Shown: positions 22,885-35,640, counted from the stretch's first letter. The stretch is 64,000 bases of DNA from Toxonevra muliebris (GCA_963691655.1 OY829328.1:75396400-75460399), one strand, 5' to 3'. The notes: generated by a model not told the origin, from the sequence alone. Numbers and translations are program-made.

Positions 22885-24470
22885 CAATCTCCTGTCAATT
22901 TGACCTACTCGAAGTGTCACCTGTGTTAGCAGGAAGGTGGAAATCTTCATAGATACCGCAGAAATCCTGTTCTAAGCTTATGTTGGGTTCCTACCGACTA
23001 AACCCACCTTCTTCATCCGCTCGCACTCTTCCCGTGGCCCTACCCGTAGGTATTATTTCGCGGAGATGGATCTAGCAGTTCAGTTCTCGATCTGTTCCTG
23101 CTGTTCTGTTCTCCTTCTCTATCTTTCAATGGCGTGTAGCTTGATCATAAACCGCGCAGCCGCTGCTCATGTCCTTTTCCATTTTTCCACCGATTCGCAC
23201 ATCTGTGTGGCAAAATTCACCAGTGTTGGTGTCCTACCAAAGGCTTGCCTTAGCTTTTTCCTCTCGTTTTCGAACCATGCCCAATGAAATAGCTCATGCC
23301 TTCTGTATTCATTTTCATTCGAACATGTTAGACAGTATGGGTTATAGTCATGTCCAAATCTAGGCAGGTACTTCTTAAAGCATCCATGACCGCTTAGCAG
23401 CTGCGTGATGTAAAAATCTGCATCCCGTGCCTCCGTTGACACCAATTCGCAATGTCGGGAATCAGCGTAAATGTCCATCGCCTTTTTGTGGAGCACTCCC
23501 TGCGCTGCTGACACTTCGATATAAATCGTTGACGTTCCTAAATTTTTAATATTGCCGTGGGTCTTTTTCCTGCTTTATTATAAAGACTCTTGACCTCTGT
23601 CGTCTCTATGTGTACGGGCAGCTTCCCCGCGATGACCTATATCGTGTCTAGCGATACGGTTCAAAAAGCACCTGACACCCTCAATGCGCTAAGCCTTAGG
23701 ACGGCTAGTATCTCCTTAATGTGCGACTTTTTTGCACCTGCCCAAATGGGTGCTGCGTATGACACCACAGAGTCTATGACGGCGAACAAAATCTCCCTTC
23801 TGCTCACGCGAGACGCGATCTAACGTTTGGCTTTATGAGCGTTAGTCCACCATTTAGTTTCGCCGCTTTGCTGCTGATCGCTACAAGATGGTCCTTAAAA
23901 GAGATCCTATTAACGATGAGCTCTCCGGATGTGAGGTTTAGATATTATGGTGTGCTCTCCCACACTCACCTTCAGCTGCTCTCCTTTTTTTCTTGTGCTC
24001 AAAAGCACGAATTCCATTTTTTGGGCTGCCAACTCGAATTCCGCCGCGTTTGACCATCGTCGCACTCACGAGTTTGCATCATTGCAGACTAACTGCAAAT
24101 CTTCCAGTCTCTTCGATACTGCCACCAACGCAATGTCATCTGCGTAACCTACTAGCGTTGTGCCTGCAGGGAGGTCCAGTTTAAGAACGCCGTCGTACAT
24201 CGCATTCCTTAGAGCCGGCTCCAGTACAGAGCCCTGTAGTGCCGTATCTGTTACTTTATACTCGTTGATCCCTTCGTTTGTGTCGTATAAAAGCCGCCTG
24301 TTGCTGAAGTAGCCACCGATAATACGTCATAGGTATAATGGCTCTCCAGTTTTCCAGTATAATAGTCTCCAGCTCTCCAGTATAATGGTAGCTATCCAGT
24401 GTCTGTCTCTTGAATGTTCGCTCAATTAGAAGCGTTGACGTAGGGAGCGACCATTTTCTCAGCATTGCCA
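22885..24470 (-). mobile_element. R1-type LINE fragment (RT to 3' end), frameshifted
   Basis: On the minus strand, broken frames give in order: YKVTDTALQGSVLEPALRNA, then YADDIALVAVSKRLEDL (the reverse-transcriptase active-site YADD), VSYAAPIWAGAKKSHIKEIL, IYVIAGKLPVHIETTEVKSL, and QLLSGHGCFKKYLPRFGHDY with a CXXC..H cysteine motif. This is the order of an R1/Jockey-group ORF2 C-terminal half. The 3' UTR phrase tctatgaagatttccacct recurs at the end of the related fragment at 62880-63310. Stops and frameshifts are frequent; it is dead. Confidence 0.85.
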
Positions 24471-25560
24471 AGGTCAGATTACGAGTTGGCTATCCGCAAG
24501 GAAAATCAGTCTATGTGTAGAGAATTCGACTTGGGCAAACTGAAGGCCCAGCAAAACGCTGCCAACTTGATTGACTATATCAGCGACCAAATTGCGGACT
24601 GTCGCACTGCAAAATATATTCGTGACGAAGCAGAAACCCTAAATACCAGATGCAAACAAGTAAAACAGAGCTGTCGTAATGGCAAAGTGAAATGGTACGG
24701 CAAATAGGCTGCCCTAGCAGAAGAAACTGCCTGATAGCATAATTTGAAAGGGCTCTATAATATCTCAAAAAAGCTATTTGGTAAATTCACCAATAGTGCA
24801 CGCTCTATCAAGGTCAAAAGGGGGCATTACTTAACTCCAGCTCTTCACAAATGTCGAGATGGCACGAGCACTTCAACCCATACAAGGAGGTACGAGGTGA
24901 CCAATCGCACTCTTGCGACTGTTTGACTAACCCTTAACATTCCATGCACAATCGCCAGCCTCCGAAGAAACTGTTTAGCTATTCAGCAGCTTAAATTCGT
25001 GAAATCTACGGAAAGTGGCAGTATCCCTGCCGAAGCCTTTAAAGTTGACGATGAGTTTTCAACACGCTTTTTTCATCATCTAAGTGACAGTATATGGAAG
25101 CTTCCAAAAAAGGGAAATCTGCCCGTCTGCAAAAACTGCAAAGGTATAATGCTTATAACCATTCCGTTGAAAATCGCATCATCTTGTAGCAAGATAATGA
25201 GTAGCAATCGTCTCTTCACAAAAAACATTTCACATAAACTGATCATCCGAGCTCACGAGTTTAAATGCTACATGCTGTGCAGCAAACTAAGCTTAATCGA
25301 CTGAGTTGCCTCCGTAAAATTCTTCGCAAATGGTGGCCACGCACTATTTGCAACTACGACCTTCTCCATATGCTCCACATATCAAACACCCGTGGAGTCC
25401 GAAATCAAAAGAAGAAGATGCCAATGCTTAGATCATACTATTAGAAAAGATGTAGGAGAGACATGTCGCTCCCTTCTCTGGTAGAACCTTCAAGATAGAC
25501 GCCCGTATACATGGCGCCTCAGAGATCGCAACAAATATAGTTTTTCTGCCTAGGCCCTAT
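24471..25560 (+). mobile_element. Second LINE type, RT remnants on + strand
   Basis: Broken frames give KLFGKFTNSARSIKVK, GSIPAEAFKVDDE, KLPKKGNLPVCKNCKG, IMLITIPLKIASS and, after a deletion, LRKILRKWWPRTI and HTIRKDVGE. These match the finger/palm and C-terminal phrases of a CR1/Jockey-like reverse transcriptase (IPAEALK, LPKKGDL..C.NYRGI, RRILRIFWP, GHTLRK). The YADD-containing centre is deleted. It lies head to head with the R1-type fragment to its left. Confidence 0.7.
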
Positions 25561-25599
25561 GCTCATGAAGGGGTTATAGAGTTCAAACTCTGTTTTTAG

Positions 25600-25870
25600 A
25601 CACGCCGACTTTTTGCTGATTTTTCTCATTGACTTTTACGTTTGTAGGCTAGGGAGATAAGACGAAAGGGAACGAGTGAAAATCGGACGTACCAATATTT
25701 CCCGCCGATTTTTTTGAGGTTTCCCTTTTACAAATTTTGGATCTCTATTAAACTCATGTAAAATAAATAACAATGAAGAAAATAGGAATACAAAATCGGT
25801 CGGTAGAAATTGTTGTGTATAAAATGTGTCGACGATGGAACAAAAGAACAAAAGAGAATATGGAAAAATC
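25600..25870 (+). repeat. Dispersed repeat, copy 1 (partner at 51563-51745)
   Basis: Shares an ordered series of words with 51563-51745: cacgccga, then gagggaa/gagggag, aatcggtcggt.gaaat, tgttg.gtataaaa and gacgatggaacaaaagaac. Both copies have the same orientation and a TATA-like gtataaaa. It is probably an interspersed element; class unknown. Confidence 0.6.
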
Positions 25871-25974
25871 GGTGAGTAAAATCGGCTAAAGGACGAACTA
25901 TAATTAATGGTTAATAAACGATTGGTTCATTGATGGTATAATGTGGGATATCTAAAAATGGCGGACCATCTAAG

Positions 25975-26900
25975 TTTAGGGATCTAAACCTAGTATGTTA
26001 ACCTACTGCTTCGTTTCTCGCTACTTATTTTAGATTTTCTTATTTTTTGAAAGGATTTTTATTAGAGTCCCCGACTAAGGTTAGGAATCCGAACCCAGTA
26101 TTTTAACCTTCGATTTTGTTCCTCGCTTCTTAGTTTATATTTTCTTAAGGATTTTTATTAGAGACCGAGACTAAGATTAGGGATCTGAATCAAGTATTTT
26201 AACCTACGGTTCCGTTCCCCGCTTCTTAATTTATATTTTCCTATTTTTTTAAAGGATTTTTATTAGAGTCCCCGACTAAGGTTAGGGATCTGAACCCAGT
26301 ATTTTAACCTTCGATTTTGTTCCTCGCTTCTTAATTTATATTTTCTTAAGGATTTTTATTAGAGTCCGAGACTAAGATAAGGTATCTGAATCAAGTATTT
26401 TAACCTTCGATTCCGTTCCCCGCTTCTTAATTTATATTTTCCTAGTTTTTTAAAAGGATTTTTATTAAAGTCTCCGACTAAGTTTAGGGATCTGAGCACA
26501 GTATTTTAACCTACTATTCAGTTCCTCGATTCTTAACTTATATTTTTCTATTTTTCGTAAGGATTTTTGTTAGAGTCTGCGACTAAAGATAGTTATCTGA
26601 ACCCAGTATTTAGACCTCCTGTTCCATCTCCGTTTCAAAATTTATATTATTCTATTTTTTTGAAAGGAACCAATATTTTAACCTACTGTTTCGTTAATCG
26701 TTTCTTAATTTACACTTTTCTGTTTTTGCAAGGATTTTTATAAAAGTCCACGACTAAGTTTAAGGATCTAAACCCAATATTTTAATCTTCTGTTCCATTC
26801 GCAGCTTCTGAATATAAATTTTCCTGTTTTTTGTAAGAATTTCTGTTAGGGTCCCGCGTCTAAGGTTAAAAATCTGAACTTAGTGTTCCATTCCTCGCTT
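25975..26900. repeat. ~103 bp tandem satellite, about 9 copies
   Basis: The phrase aaggatttttattagagtcc..gactaagg..agggatctgaacccagtattttaacc recurs with anchors near 26053, 26149, 26254, 26350, 26456, 26561, 26665, 26731 and 26836. Spacing is 96-106 bp, with one unit shortened to about 66 bp. Copies are diverged. No coding frame. Confidence 0.9.
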
Positions 26901-28480
26901 CTGAATTCATCTTTCCAATTTCTTGATAGAATTTGGAACCAATTGAATTCTTGGCCTGTACCTCATTTCCATTTTTTTCTGTATGTTCTAGGATCCAGAA
27001 TAATGTGACTCTGCTAAGTGTTTTGTATGAAATTTGATTGCTTAATATATTCTCCGATACTCCCACTATCCCTTCGCAATCAAACGCTTCTTCAAATAAG
27101 TATTAACACATTGTTATTGTTATGTGCTTCAAGGGTTAAATATTCACTGAATGTCTCGGCAGCAATCTTCCCATCTTCTAATGTACAATTGAAAAAGTGC
27201 ATTTTATTGTTTCTCGTGTATGTATGTTTTTCTACACTCTTTCTGTATTTGTTATTGCTGTTGTTTTTTTTTTCTTTTGTTTTTGTTTTTTTTTATTGGT
27301 GCATTAAATTCAAATTGCTAAAATTGCTTTTAAATCTCGAGTGACACCACAATTTCTATTTTAGCCGCTGGTTGGTGTATGTCGTGCAAACACCAGTAAA
27401 GTTCAAAGAGAGCGGGAGAGAAAGAGAGTAAAACACAGACCCTGTTATTAATACACAAACACATATAGAAATAAAAAAGAAGAGTAAGAGAAGGAGAGAG
27501 AGAGAGAGTCAGTGAGAGAATGTTATGCACTTACGCACATATACATATACATATACATACATAAAGGCGACATATTGCAATTTTTTTGTTGCTCTTGTTG
27601 TTTGTAGCCAACGTTAAACAACAACCAATAGTTACAAAAAAAAAAAAACAACATAACGAAAGAATACTAGAACAGGAAGTATGGAATTATATACCAATAC
27701 ACATACACAGGCACACATATAGAACACACAGTTTATATACATGTTCAAACACAACAACAAACAAGTAATAATTGGAATTTTCCAACTAGCTCTAAGGGCA
27801 AAAGCGACAAAAAATAACATTGAAAACGAATTTACTCGCGCTTAATAAATATTTTTGTGTAATATGGATTAGTTATATTGACATGCGTTTTTTTCAACAG
27901 ACATGCTTAATACTTGTAGGCAGACGTTGCAGAATGGGGGGGGAGCGTTAAAGACTTTTGGTTTTTTCAAAAAGCCTTTTAATTTAAGAATGAAAAGAAA
28001 TGAGTGGTTTGTGCATTGATTCGAGAAGGGTATCAATTGAATGTTCAGGGTAGTAAAATATAGAAAAATTGTCATATTCTCAGCACGCAATAAACTTAAT
28101 GACAGATCAAAAAAATATAGGTATTTATTTTCAAACTTTTTTTCCCCTTTTTTTTTATACATTTATATTAATAATGATATGTTAATTTAATTAACTGTTA
28201 GTCATTTCATAAAAATACACTCACTTGGTCACGTGTCAAAATGGACATGTGTGGGTAAAAAAAAAAAAAAAAAAAAAATTACGACATGTAGTTGACACAT
28301 AATGGAATGTGCACGAGCATGAGTCAAACTATCAAATACTCTCATTCATAAATAAGTAAGCATTAAAAATCAAGGCGAACAAAAAAAAAAAAAAGTAATA
28401 AAAAATACAACTCTGATTAAAAGTTTCCACATAATTTTAATCCAAGAGCCATGGGTGCTTAACAGACGCGTATGTGGATT
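26901..28480. other. Noncoding, poly(A/T)- and GA-rich stretch
   Basis: No gene is supported. It contains long T runs near 27260-27295, a GA tract near 27490-27510, tacata repeats near 27540-27560, and A runs near 28258-28278 and 28380-28395. Confidence 0.5.
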
Positions 28481-28489
28481 GGGAGGAAT

Positions 28490-29705
28490 TAAATGGTTTT
28501 CCGTCCTTTATTATGAAGGAGTGTTCGTCCGCGTTCTTGCGCGATTATGCCGATTGCGGTTGACTGAACGACGTTAAGGCAATTCTGCGATCAATACCTC
28601 GTTGCGGTTAAAATAAAGTATCGTTATGGGGGAGGTGTGATGGAGACTATTGTCGTTTCGGCTTACCTTCCTTACGATTATGGCCCCTTCTACGAGGGAA
28701 TTGATGGAAATCCTACGATACGCGGAATCAAAAAGCTTAGGACTAATAGTGGGCTGTGACGCCAATGCTTAGAACACTATCTGGAGGAGCATCAAGTGTA
28801 ACTTCAGCGGGAATAAGCTGTTTGATTTCATTGTGTCATCACGACTGGTAATTCAAAATGTAGGCACCAGTCCAACTTTTGTTACTAATAGAAGGCAGGA
28901 GGAATAGTGGCTGATAAAATCACCGGATGGCGAGTTCTTAGAGATAACTCCCTTTCGGACCACCGTTACATAGATTTTCGGCTTGAGGTCGAGCTACAAC
29001 TGGTTCTTGTCGGTCGAAACCCTCGAAAAGTGGATTGGATACGATTCGGTAAGCTGGTTGAAGAAAGAATTCGCATTGTTCCTAAACTCCCGACAATAGA
29101 GTCAATCGAGGAAGCCTCTAATACGTTATGGCGAATCTTGGTTGAATGCTATGAGATGATGTGCCCGGATTGTAGGGGTAGACAAGGTAAGACGGTCCCT
29201 TGGTGAAACGCTGGGCTTTCAAAACTCCTGAAATACTCCAGGAAGCTTCTGAATCGAGCCTTCAAATCTCAGTTGGAAGCGGACTGGATTGCCTACCATC
29301 AGCTGCAAAAAAAAAAAACTATAAGAAGGTGAAATATTTAAAACTGGACTTTTATAGAAATTTTTGCAGTGAAATGGTAAATCAGTAGGGCTCAGCGAGG
29401 CTGTTCACAGTTCTTCAAAGGGACCGGACAGCTTAGCTGAATCACTTGTGAAGCACGTTGGATCCTACACCAACTCCAGGTCAGAAATTAATGACGTACT
29501 CCTTGTAACGCACTCCTCTGGTTGCCCCTCAAACCGTTGTCAATACTCCTGGTTAGGTTGACTCTTGTACCGGAAGGCTTGATTGATTTATAGCCTCTAG
29601 GATTGTTACCGAAGAGGCGTTAAGGTTTGCCTTTTTTGTCATTCGATGACTTTAAGTCCCCTGGGCCCGACGGTATTTATCCAATTATGATAAAGCGATC
29701 AGAAT
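28490..29705 (+). mobile_element. R1-type LINE fragment (endonuclease to start of RT)
   Basis: Broken + strand frames read VSAYLPYDYGPFYEG, then IVGCDANA, then FDFIVSSRLVIQNVGTSPTF, then WRVLRDNSLSDHRYIDFRL (28907-29206 frame), and finally FDDFKSPGPDGIYPIMIKR. These are the APE endonuclease and first RT blocks of an R1/Jockey-group ORF2. Several frameshifts and stops are present. The element ends abruptly at the LTR-like repeat starting at 29719. It could belong to the same family as 22885-24470, which holds the complementary half. Confidence 0.85.
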
Positions 29706-29718
29706 TTAAATGAATAAA

Positions 29719-30215
29719 TGTCACGCGATCAGCACGACCAATGGCAGCAGAGCAACAGAAATACAACATCATACTTTCCAGTTGCGACTGCGGCGAACTG
29801 AAAAAAACAAACGAGGAGAAAGAACTGCATATGAAAGAAGCAGAAAAGGTAGCATTCTTATTCATTGTGCCGTTAGCTTCCGTTGCGAAAAGAACTCGAA
29901 TGAGAAAGTAGCTGTCTAAGGAAAAGACGTGCGGGTGAGTAGCCAGCAGTGTACCCGACATCCCAGTGACAGACATCAGCGCTACGGACAGCGCCCGGGC
30001 ATCGTTTTTTACATTGAGTGAAATTAAAATATTTTTAAAACTGAATTGTGATTGAATTATTTTATATTAAATTAAAGAATTGTAAATTAATGATATGGTG
30101 TTTTTGTGTCAAAATAGAAAGTGAAGGCTCACTGCAAATTATAAAAATTGTAACAAAAATAACCTCTGGAGGCCTCTGAGTTTACCCCAGCTACAGAAAC
30201 AAAAGATCCGTTACA
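29719..30215 (+). mobile_element. LTR-like repeat, copy 1 (possible solo LTR)
   Basis: The sequence begins TGTCACGCGATC..GACCAATGGCAG and ends ..ctggaggcctctgagtttac, cccagctacagaaac, gatccgTTACA. It is collinear with 55994-57060: cacgcgatt.. at the start, aagacgtgc.ggtgagta in the middle, actgaattgtga then gaattgtaaat, and the ctggag..gctgagt..ccccagc..gttac end. TGT...ACA ends and about 500 bp are compatible with a Bel/Pao-type LTR. No clear target duplication was found and no internal domain is present, so the LTR reading is an inference. Confidence 0.5.
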
Positions 30216-30343
30216 ACTTTGAGTGACGTTTTGACATTGGCAGATCAAAAAAAAATTAAGGGTGTGTTTGTATTTTAAAAGAATTTTGTAATGTCCCTAT
30301 TGAAAACCCCTTTAATGTACATACGTACATTAAATAACGGCAT

Positions 30344-31908
30344 AAGGAGTGAGATCGAAAAAATCTTAACATATATAAAATTCAATAATTTTTAAACGGT
30401 TGATCGATCATAGAGTTTTGATTTTTTTTTATTTAATTGATAATATTTTACAAATTACAGAAACATATAACTTTTATAGTTCTAACCAATATTTATGAAC
30501 TCGTGGACCTTTTTTGGCAAGCCTTCCATTAGAGATTTGATAGTTGTTTCAGACGCCTTTTTGGAACAGTTTGCTCCATTTCCTTTTAAAAATTTTCGAT
30601 ATTTTGGGAACCTTTTTTGTGCTCTTTAAGTTTCTTTTTACAAGAGCCCAATATCTTTCCACTGGTCGTAGGTCCGGACAATTTGGAGGATTGAGATTGG
30701 CCTCTCTTGGTACAAAAACTATGTTATTACTTTGGTACCACTCCAGAGCTTTCTTGCCGTAGTGACATGATGCCAAATCAGGCCAAAAATATGTGGACAC
30801 ATTGTGCTCTCTTATGAAAGGAAGAAGTATTTTTTTCAAAAATTCTTTGATGTATATTTCTGTATTTATAGAGCCCACTGTAACAAATGGTTTGCTACTT
30901 TTGCCGCAATACCAGGAATTTTTTAGGAAATTTTGTCTGCTTTTGGATTCTAAATTGAGACGCTGAAAAGAAAAGTGGTATAACTTTTACGTTCAGAAAA
31001 AAGTGGAATAGTTTTACTTAAGAGCAAAAGCAAAGCGAAATATGTTCAGAGCAAAAGTGAAACGAAATATGTTCAGAGCGAAAACGGAAAAAAAACTATG
31101 CTGTTCTTGCTGTGAATGAATTTTTATACCACTTTTGCTCTTACTTTTAAGTCGTTTCATTTTCACTCTAAACCGTATTACTTATGCTATTCTTGCACTG
31201 ACACTCTAAATTATTTGACTTTTGCTCTTATATAAATTTTAGCCCGCTTTTCCTCTCAGCCTGTCAATTGTTCTGCGACATTTCCTCGAGCTCGAGTATC
31301 AGCAACATAAAAATTTTGATCGGGAGGCTGCGTAAAATCTGCCATATTTTTGTATGAAATTCGATTTTAATTTCCGAGCCCTACTTTTGGTGTCTAAATT
31401 TTTTGCAGCATTCCTGTCTGGAACTTTGTATGTTTTCATACCTGCATTGCCTTTAACTTTTCGCACCAAATAGTCAGAGCACTAGGCTAACCGGGCAGCT
31501 TTTCTACCAGATGTGTTTGGAGATCTTTTCAATATGCTTTCTATTTTCTTGGCTTTCCCAATATCATGTGGTCCTTGTTTTCTTTCCGACCCAGGTTTCC
31601 TATTGATGGTCAAATTCTCCTGAAACTGTTTAATAACATTGGAAACAGTTTGACGGCAGACCTTCAATACTTTGGCCAATTTTTTGTAGGACCAATTTGG
31701 ATTTTTTTGAAAATTTTTAATAATTTTAAGACGTACTTCGTTTTCTTCACTCATTTTGATCAAACTCACAATAAATCAATATGTGTGTCATTAAAAATAA
31801 CAACTGACATAATTTCAAAGATAACCAGATCATAGAAATTTTAAAATTTTACACTCAAAAAAAATTATTAGGTAAAACGTATGTTAAGATTTTTTCAATC
31901 TCACTCCT
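30344..31908 (-). mobile_element. Tc1-like transposon copy 2, both ends, with nested MITE
   Basis: Both terminal repeats are present: AGGAGTGAGATCGAAAAAAT at 30344 and its inverse ending at 31908. The minus-strand frame at 31482-31769 starts MSLIKMSEENEVRLKIIKNF and holds the helix-turn-helix region. The frame at 30549-30878 holds YIKEFLKKILLPFIREHNVS, then WPDLASCHYGKKALEWYQSN and PPNCPDLRPVERYWA. As in copy 1, 39 residues separate the D of WPD from the E of RPVE. The transposase is interrupted by a 303 bp insertion (30961-31263) and lacks its first catalytic segment. TA precedes the left end; the right flank reads TT. Confidence 0.85.
30961..31263. mobile_element. CAGGCTGA-ended MITE nested in the Tc1-like element
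   Basis: On the plus strand it ends ..cctctcagcctg followed by tcaattg and begins cgctgaaaag preceded by aaattgaga, so the ends form an imperfect inverted repeat. The interior has subterminal repeats of tcagagcaaaagtgaaacg and its inverse. The same ends and gagcaaaa repeats occur in 50127-51318 and 35988-36193. Its position inside the Tc1-like element shows it moved later. Confidence 0.6.
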
Positions 31909-32322
31909 TTTTAATAAAACTTCAACGTTTAGCTAATAGCCGGATTAAAAATTAAAAAAGGTAGACGTAAAATACTTTTTTACAATAACTTAAACTTAAG
32001 TACAATTTCAGTTAAAAAAAAACAAGCATTAAATTAAAAAGTACATATCTGAAATGTGTTCGAAAAAGTATAAAAAGAATATTAAAGAAAACGATTCTAC
32101 TAGTAGGTGATGCCACAAAAAAAAAAGAATGAACTGTTTTTCTTCCATTAAATTTTACAAAGAGTTTATATAAAATTTAAACCCTAATAAAGTTTATTTA
32201 CACTGCTTTTTATTCTACATAAATGCATATATGTCTGGCTGTATGTATGTATGTAAGTGTATGAGTGCGTACGTATGTAGTATATAATTGTTTGCACGAC
32301 TTGAATTACAACAACAGCAGAT

Positions 32323-32353
<31 letters not shown>

Positions 32354-33529
32354 TAAACCAAAGAGTACTAGAGCATACAAATAAAAGAGCCTAAAAATAA
32401 AACCTTTTGGCAAATAAAGTAAATAAACATTTGTAACACACACACAAACGCACATGCAGCACATACACAGACACACATGCAAGCAAAAAAAACAACATGC
32501 TTAACCTTTTTCTGGTATTTGTCTACCATATACATACACACATACCTACATACATGTACGTGTTTGTATATATGTATTGGTATATGTTTGCGTGTTAGTG
32601 CCTCTGTGCTTGTGTATGCGTGTCTGTTTGTTTGTATGTATATGTTTTGGGTTTATTACATATGTGTTTGCACTCAGTCGCGTGTAATATTAACTTCCGG
32701 TTTCCTGTTTGATGTCTAATGTTATTTTGACGCCGCCATATTGCAGTTACCGGAAGTGTATTGCGTTTATGGTTATGTGTATATGTATGTGTGTTTGGTG
32801 TTTTTTTTTTTTTTTGCTTTTTCCGAAAAAACAAATAAAATGTTTGTAATGTTTTTGTATACGTGAACAAGCACATGGCTGCGTGAGTGTGTGTGTGTGT
32901 GTGTGTATCTGTTTGTAGGAAAAAAAGCTTTTTAACCTGTATGAAATTTATGATTACACTATGGCATATGTTCTGGCAACGCACAAATTTATTTCTTGTA
33001 TTTACATTTCTCTCTCCCTCACTCTCTTTACACATTTGGAAAAAAAAGGTGTTGGCATTTATTTAAATGTTCAATTACTAGGTACGAATTGGAAATGCGT
33101 GTGAAAAACTTTAAATAGGTATAAGTAAATAAGGAAATTGTTTGTATTACGGATATCACTTTTGGATTTATGGCTTTCCCTCCCCCTCCCCCCCAAAAAA
33201 AAAAGAAAAAATTGTATGAATAAATGTAATTTAATTTAATAGATAGGTGTCAATTAATATACAATTGACATATATTCAGACACAGAAATGAGTGAAAGAA
33301 ACCTACGATTAAGAAAAGAAAAATATCCCAAAAAAGTAACTCGTCCGAAAAGTTCTTTGAATATAGGAACCTTTTTTTTTTAGAAAAGATAAGGACAGGA
33401 ATCTGGTGAGATTGAGGAGAGGAAGGGGGGTGGCAGAGCTGTAAAAGAATGCAATCATTTCAAGTTTTAAGTTTGAAAATTACTGAATTTTCCATTCTTT
33501 TTGCGAAGAATTAAAATCATGAAGTCAAG
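31909..33529. other. Noncoding, CA/TG-rich stretch
   Basis: No gene is supported. It contains an A run at 32325-32345, CA runs near 32435-32480, TG runs near 32885-32910 and a poly(C)/poly(A) junction near 33180-33205. Open frames on either strand consist of C/Y/H- or T/H-rich simple sequence. Confidence 0.5.
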
Positions 33530-35310
33530 AGTCATTGTGAAGTCAATGGCTAACCATTTATTGGAAAATAATTCATATGAAGTCATAAATGGGCAATTTT
33601 TTTGGATGAAGTGTCGACCTGAATAATTCATTGATTGACTTAGTCATTTAGTTGAAGTCAATTAAGATCAACTGAAGTCAATTGAAATCACTTGAAGTCA
33701 ATTGAAATCAATTGAAGTTAATTGAAATCAATTGAAGTCAATTAAAATCAATGGAAGTCAACTGAAATCAATTGAAGTTAATTGAATTCAACTAAAATTA
33801 ATTGAAATCAATTGAAGTCAACTAAAATCAAGTAAAGTCAATGGAAATCAATTGAAATCAATTGAAGTCATGTTGAAAGTAATTTGAAGTCAATTTTAGT
33901 CATTTGAAGTCAATTAACTTCACTGAAACAAATTGAATTCATTGAAACAACTTGGAAGTCATTTCTCCCATTGAAGATGACACCAAACAATGAAAAGGGC
34001 TTAATTAAAATATAATTCCATTAAGCTTAGACTAAAAGACAGGAAAACGGTATCCGACACTTCTTAATCATGATGACCAGATTTATTTTTTTTGCTTTTG
34101 TTTAATTGAATCAACGGAAGTCATTGAAGTCAATTGAAATCAATCGAAATCAATTGAAGTCAATATGCACTATGTGCCACTCTAGGTATATCTACCAGAG
34201 ATGTAAAAGATTGCAGTATTTTTAATTTTGAAGTCAATTGGTTTAACAAAATATTATTGCAATATTCCAGTCTCGTTGTGAATGCAGAATTAAGACCGTG
34301 TAGTCACAAATCATGTTGAAGTCAATGACTTGTCCTTTATTTTTGAAGTCATGATTTTCCTGTCTTTTGTTTGTATAAATTATTAATTAACTTAAAATCA
34401 TTACTTTTTAAGTCATTTGAAATAATTTAAAGTCAATTGTAGTCATTTGAAGTCAATTGAAATCAATCAAGATGGCTTTGATTTTGGAACAGAGCATCCA
34501 ATTTGGATGTTTGAGAGTGATAAGTACACATCGAGACCTTTTAAATAAGCATAAGTGGTGATGTTTTAAACTGGCCTGCTGGCCAAGGTAGCCCCTCCAA
34601 AAAATCAATGGCATTTAAAAAATTTTGTAGACCCTCTAAAATATGAATCATTCGTTAACAGACTTCACTCAGTCTCAATTGACTGCAAGGCTTCAAACCG
34701 GTTTGAAGTCATGACTGCGACTTCAAGTACAATGTGAAGTCATTTGAGTGGTTGTAACTTATTTGCTTTAGCCTTGAAGTCTCAAATTGATTGCTATAGT
34801 CAATGAAATGTCATTGACTTCAAAAAGTCTGGTGACTTAATTTTTGAAAGCCATAAGCCTAAATGAAATCTAAGACTGTAATCAAGAAACGTAATTCATT
34901 TGCATTGATCGACGTTAAATTTCAACCGAAAAATGCATAGAAACAGAAACTATACTATTTTTTTGTACGATTTGTACCAATTAAAGAAATTTGATATTTT
35001 TTGTAGTATCCTTCAATAAATGACTGCAGTCAGTAAAAGTGAAGCTGAAAATTACTTCAAGACTTCAACCAAATTTGAAGTCAAGACTGCGACTTCAATT
35101 ATAATGTTAAGTCATTTTATTGTTGTGACTTATTTATAGTGAAGTCACAGTTGACTGTTCCAAATGAATGGATCAGTCATTGACGTCAAGAAGACTTCGT
35201 GACTTAATTTTTAGAGTCATAAGTCTCAAATAGAATGGAAGACTATAGTCAGATAATTGAATTCATTTGCAATTACTTCAATGGTCGCAGCTCAAAATGA
35301 CTTCATTCTT
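33530..35310. repeat. Degenerate TGAAGTCAAT minisatellite
   Basis: The words gaagtcaattgaaatcaat and tgaagtcatt repeat with a period near 10 bp. They are dense at 33640-33960, 34100-34160 and 34390-34470, then more diverged to 35310. Interspersed unique patches occur (about 33960-34090 and 34470-34680). The words are partly palindromic (TCAATTGA). Confidence 0.8.
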
Positions 35311-35329
35311 TTACAGCTCTAGAGGTGGT

Positions 35330-35640
35330 AACATTTCTACTAATAGTTAGCGATGACATCTAAGCTGATTGGAATTTTGCAAAGTCGAAAACTGTTTCCC
35401 CGCTGTTTCGTTTGAATACAGGGCACAATACATGACGTCAGCATATGACCAAAATGGGCGTCATTGCCTATTCGACATGTGTATCCTGCCTTGAGAAGGA
35501 AAGCGACACTACAGAATATTTTCCTTATTATTGTTCCAACTTCATAAGGGAATGAAGCCACCTACTGGGTAGCGATGTCTTAGATATACATAAGTTCTGC
35601 TCACTCTATTCCCCTGCCTGACCCTTCTTAGGTTATTTAA
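35330..35640 (-). other. GC-richer unrecognised segment
   Basis: This 300 bp segment is clearly richer in G+C than its surroundings and holds a 73-codon open frame on the minus strand (35340-35561). I do not recognise the protein. It may be a fragment of an old transposon or pseudogene. Confidence 0.3.

Noticed and set aside
32477..33035. C/Y- and T/H-rich frames near 32.5-33 kb
   Set aside because: They come from TG/CA microsatellites; no splice sites or domains.
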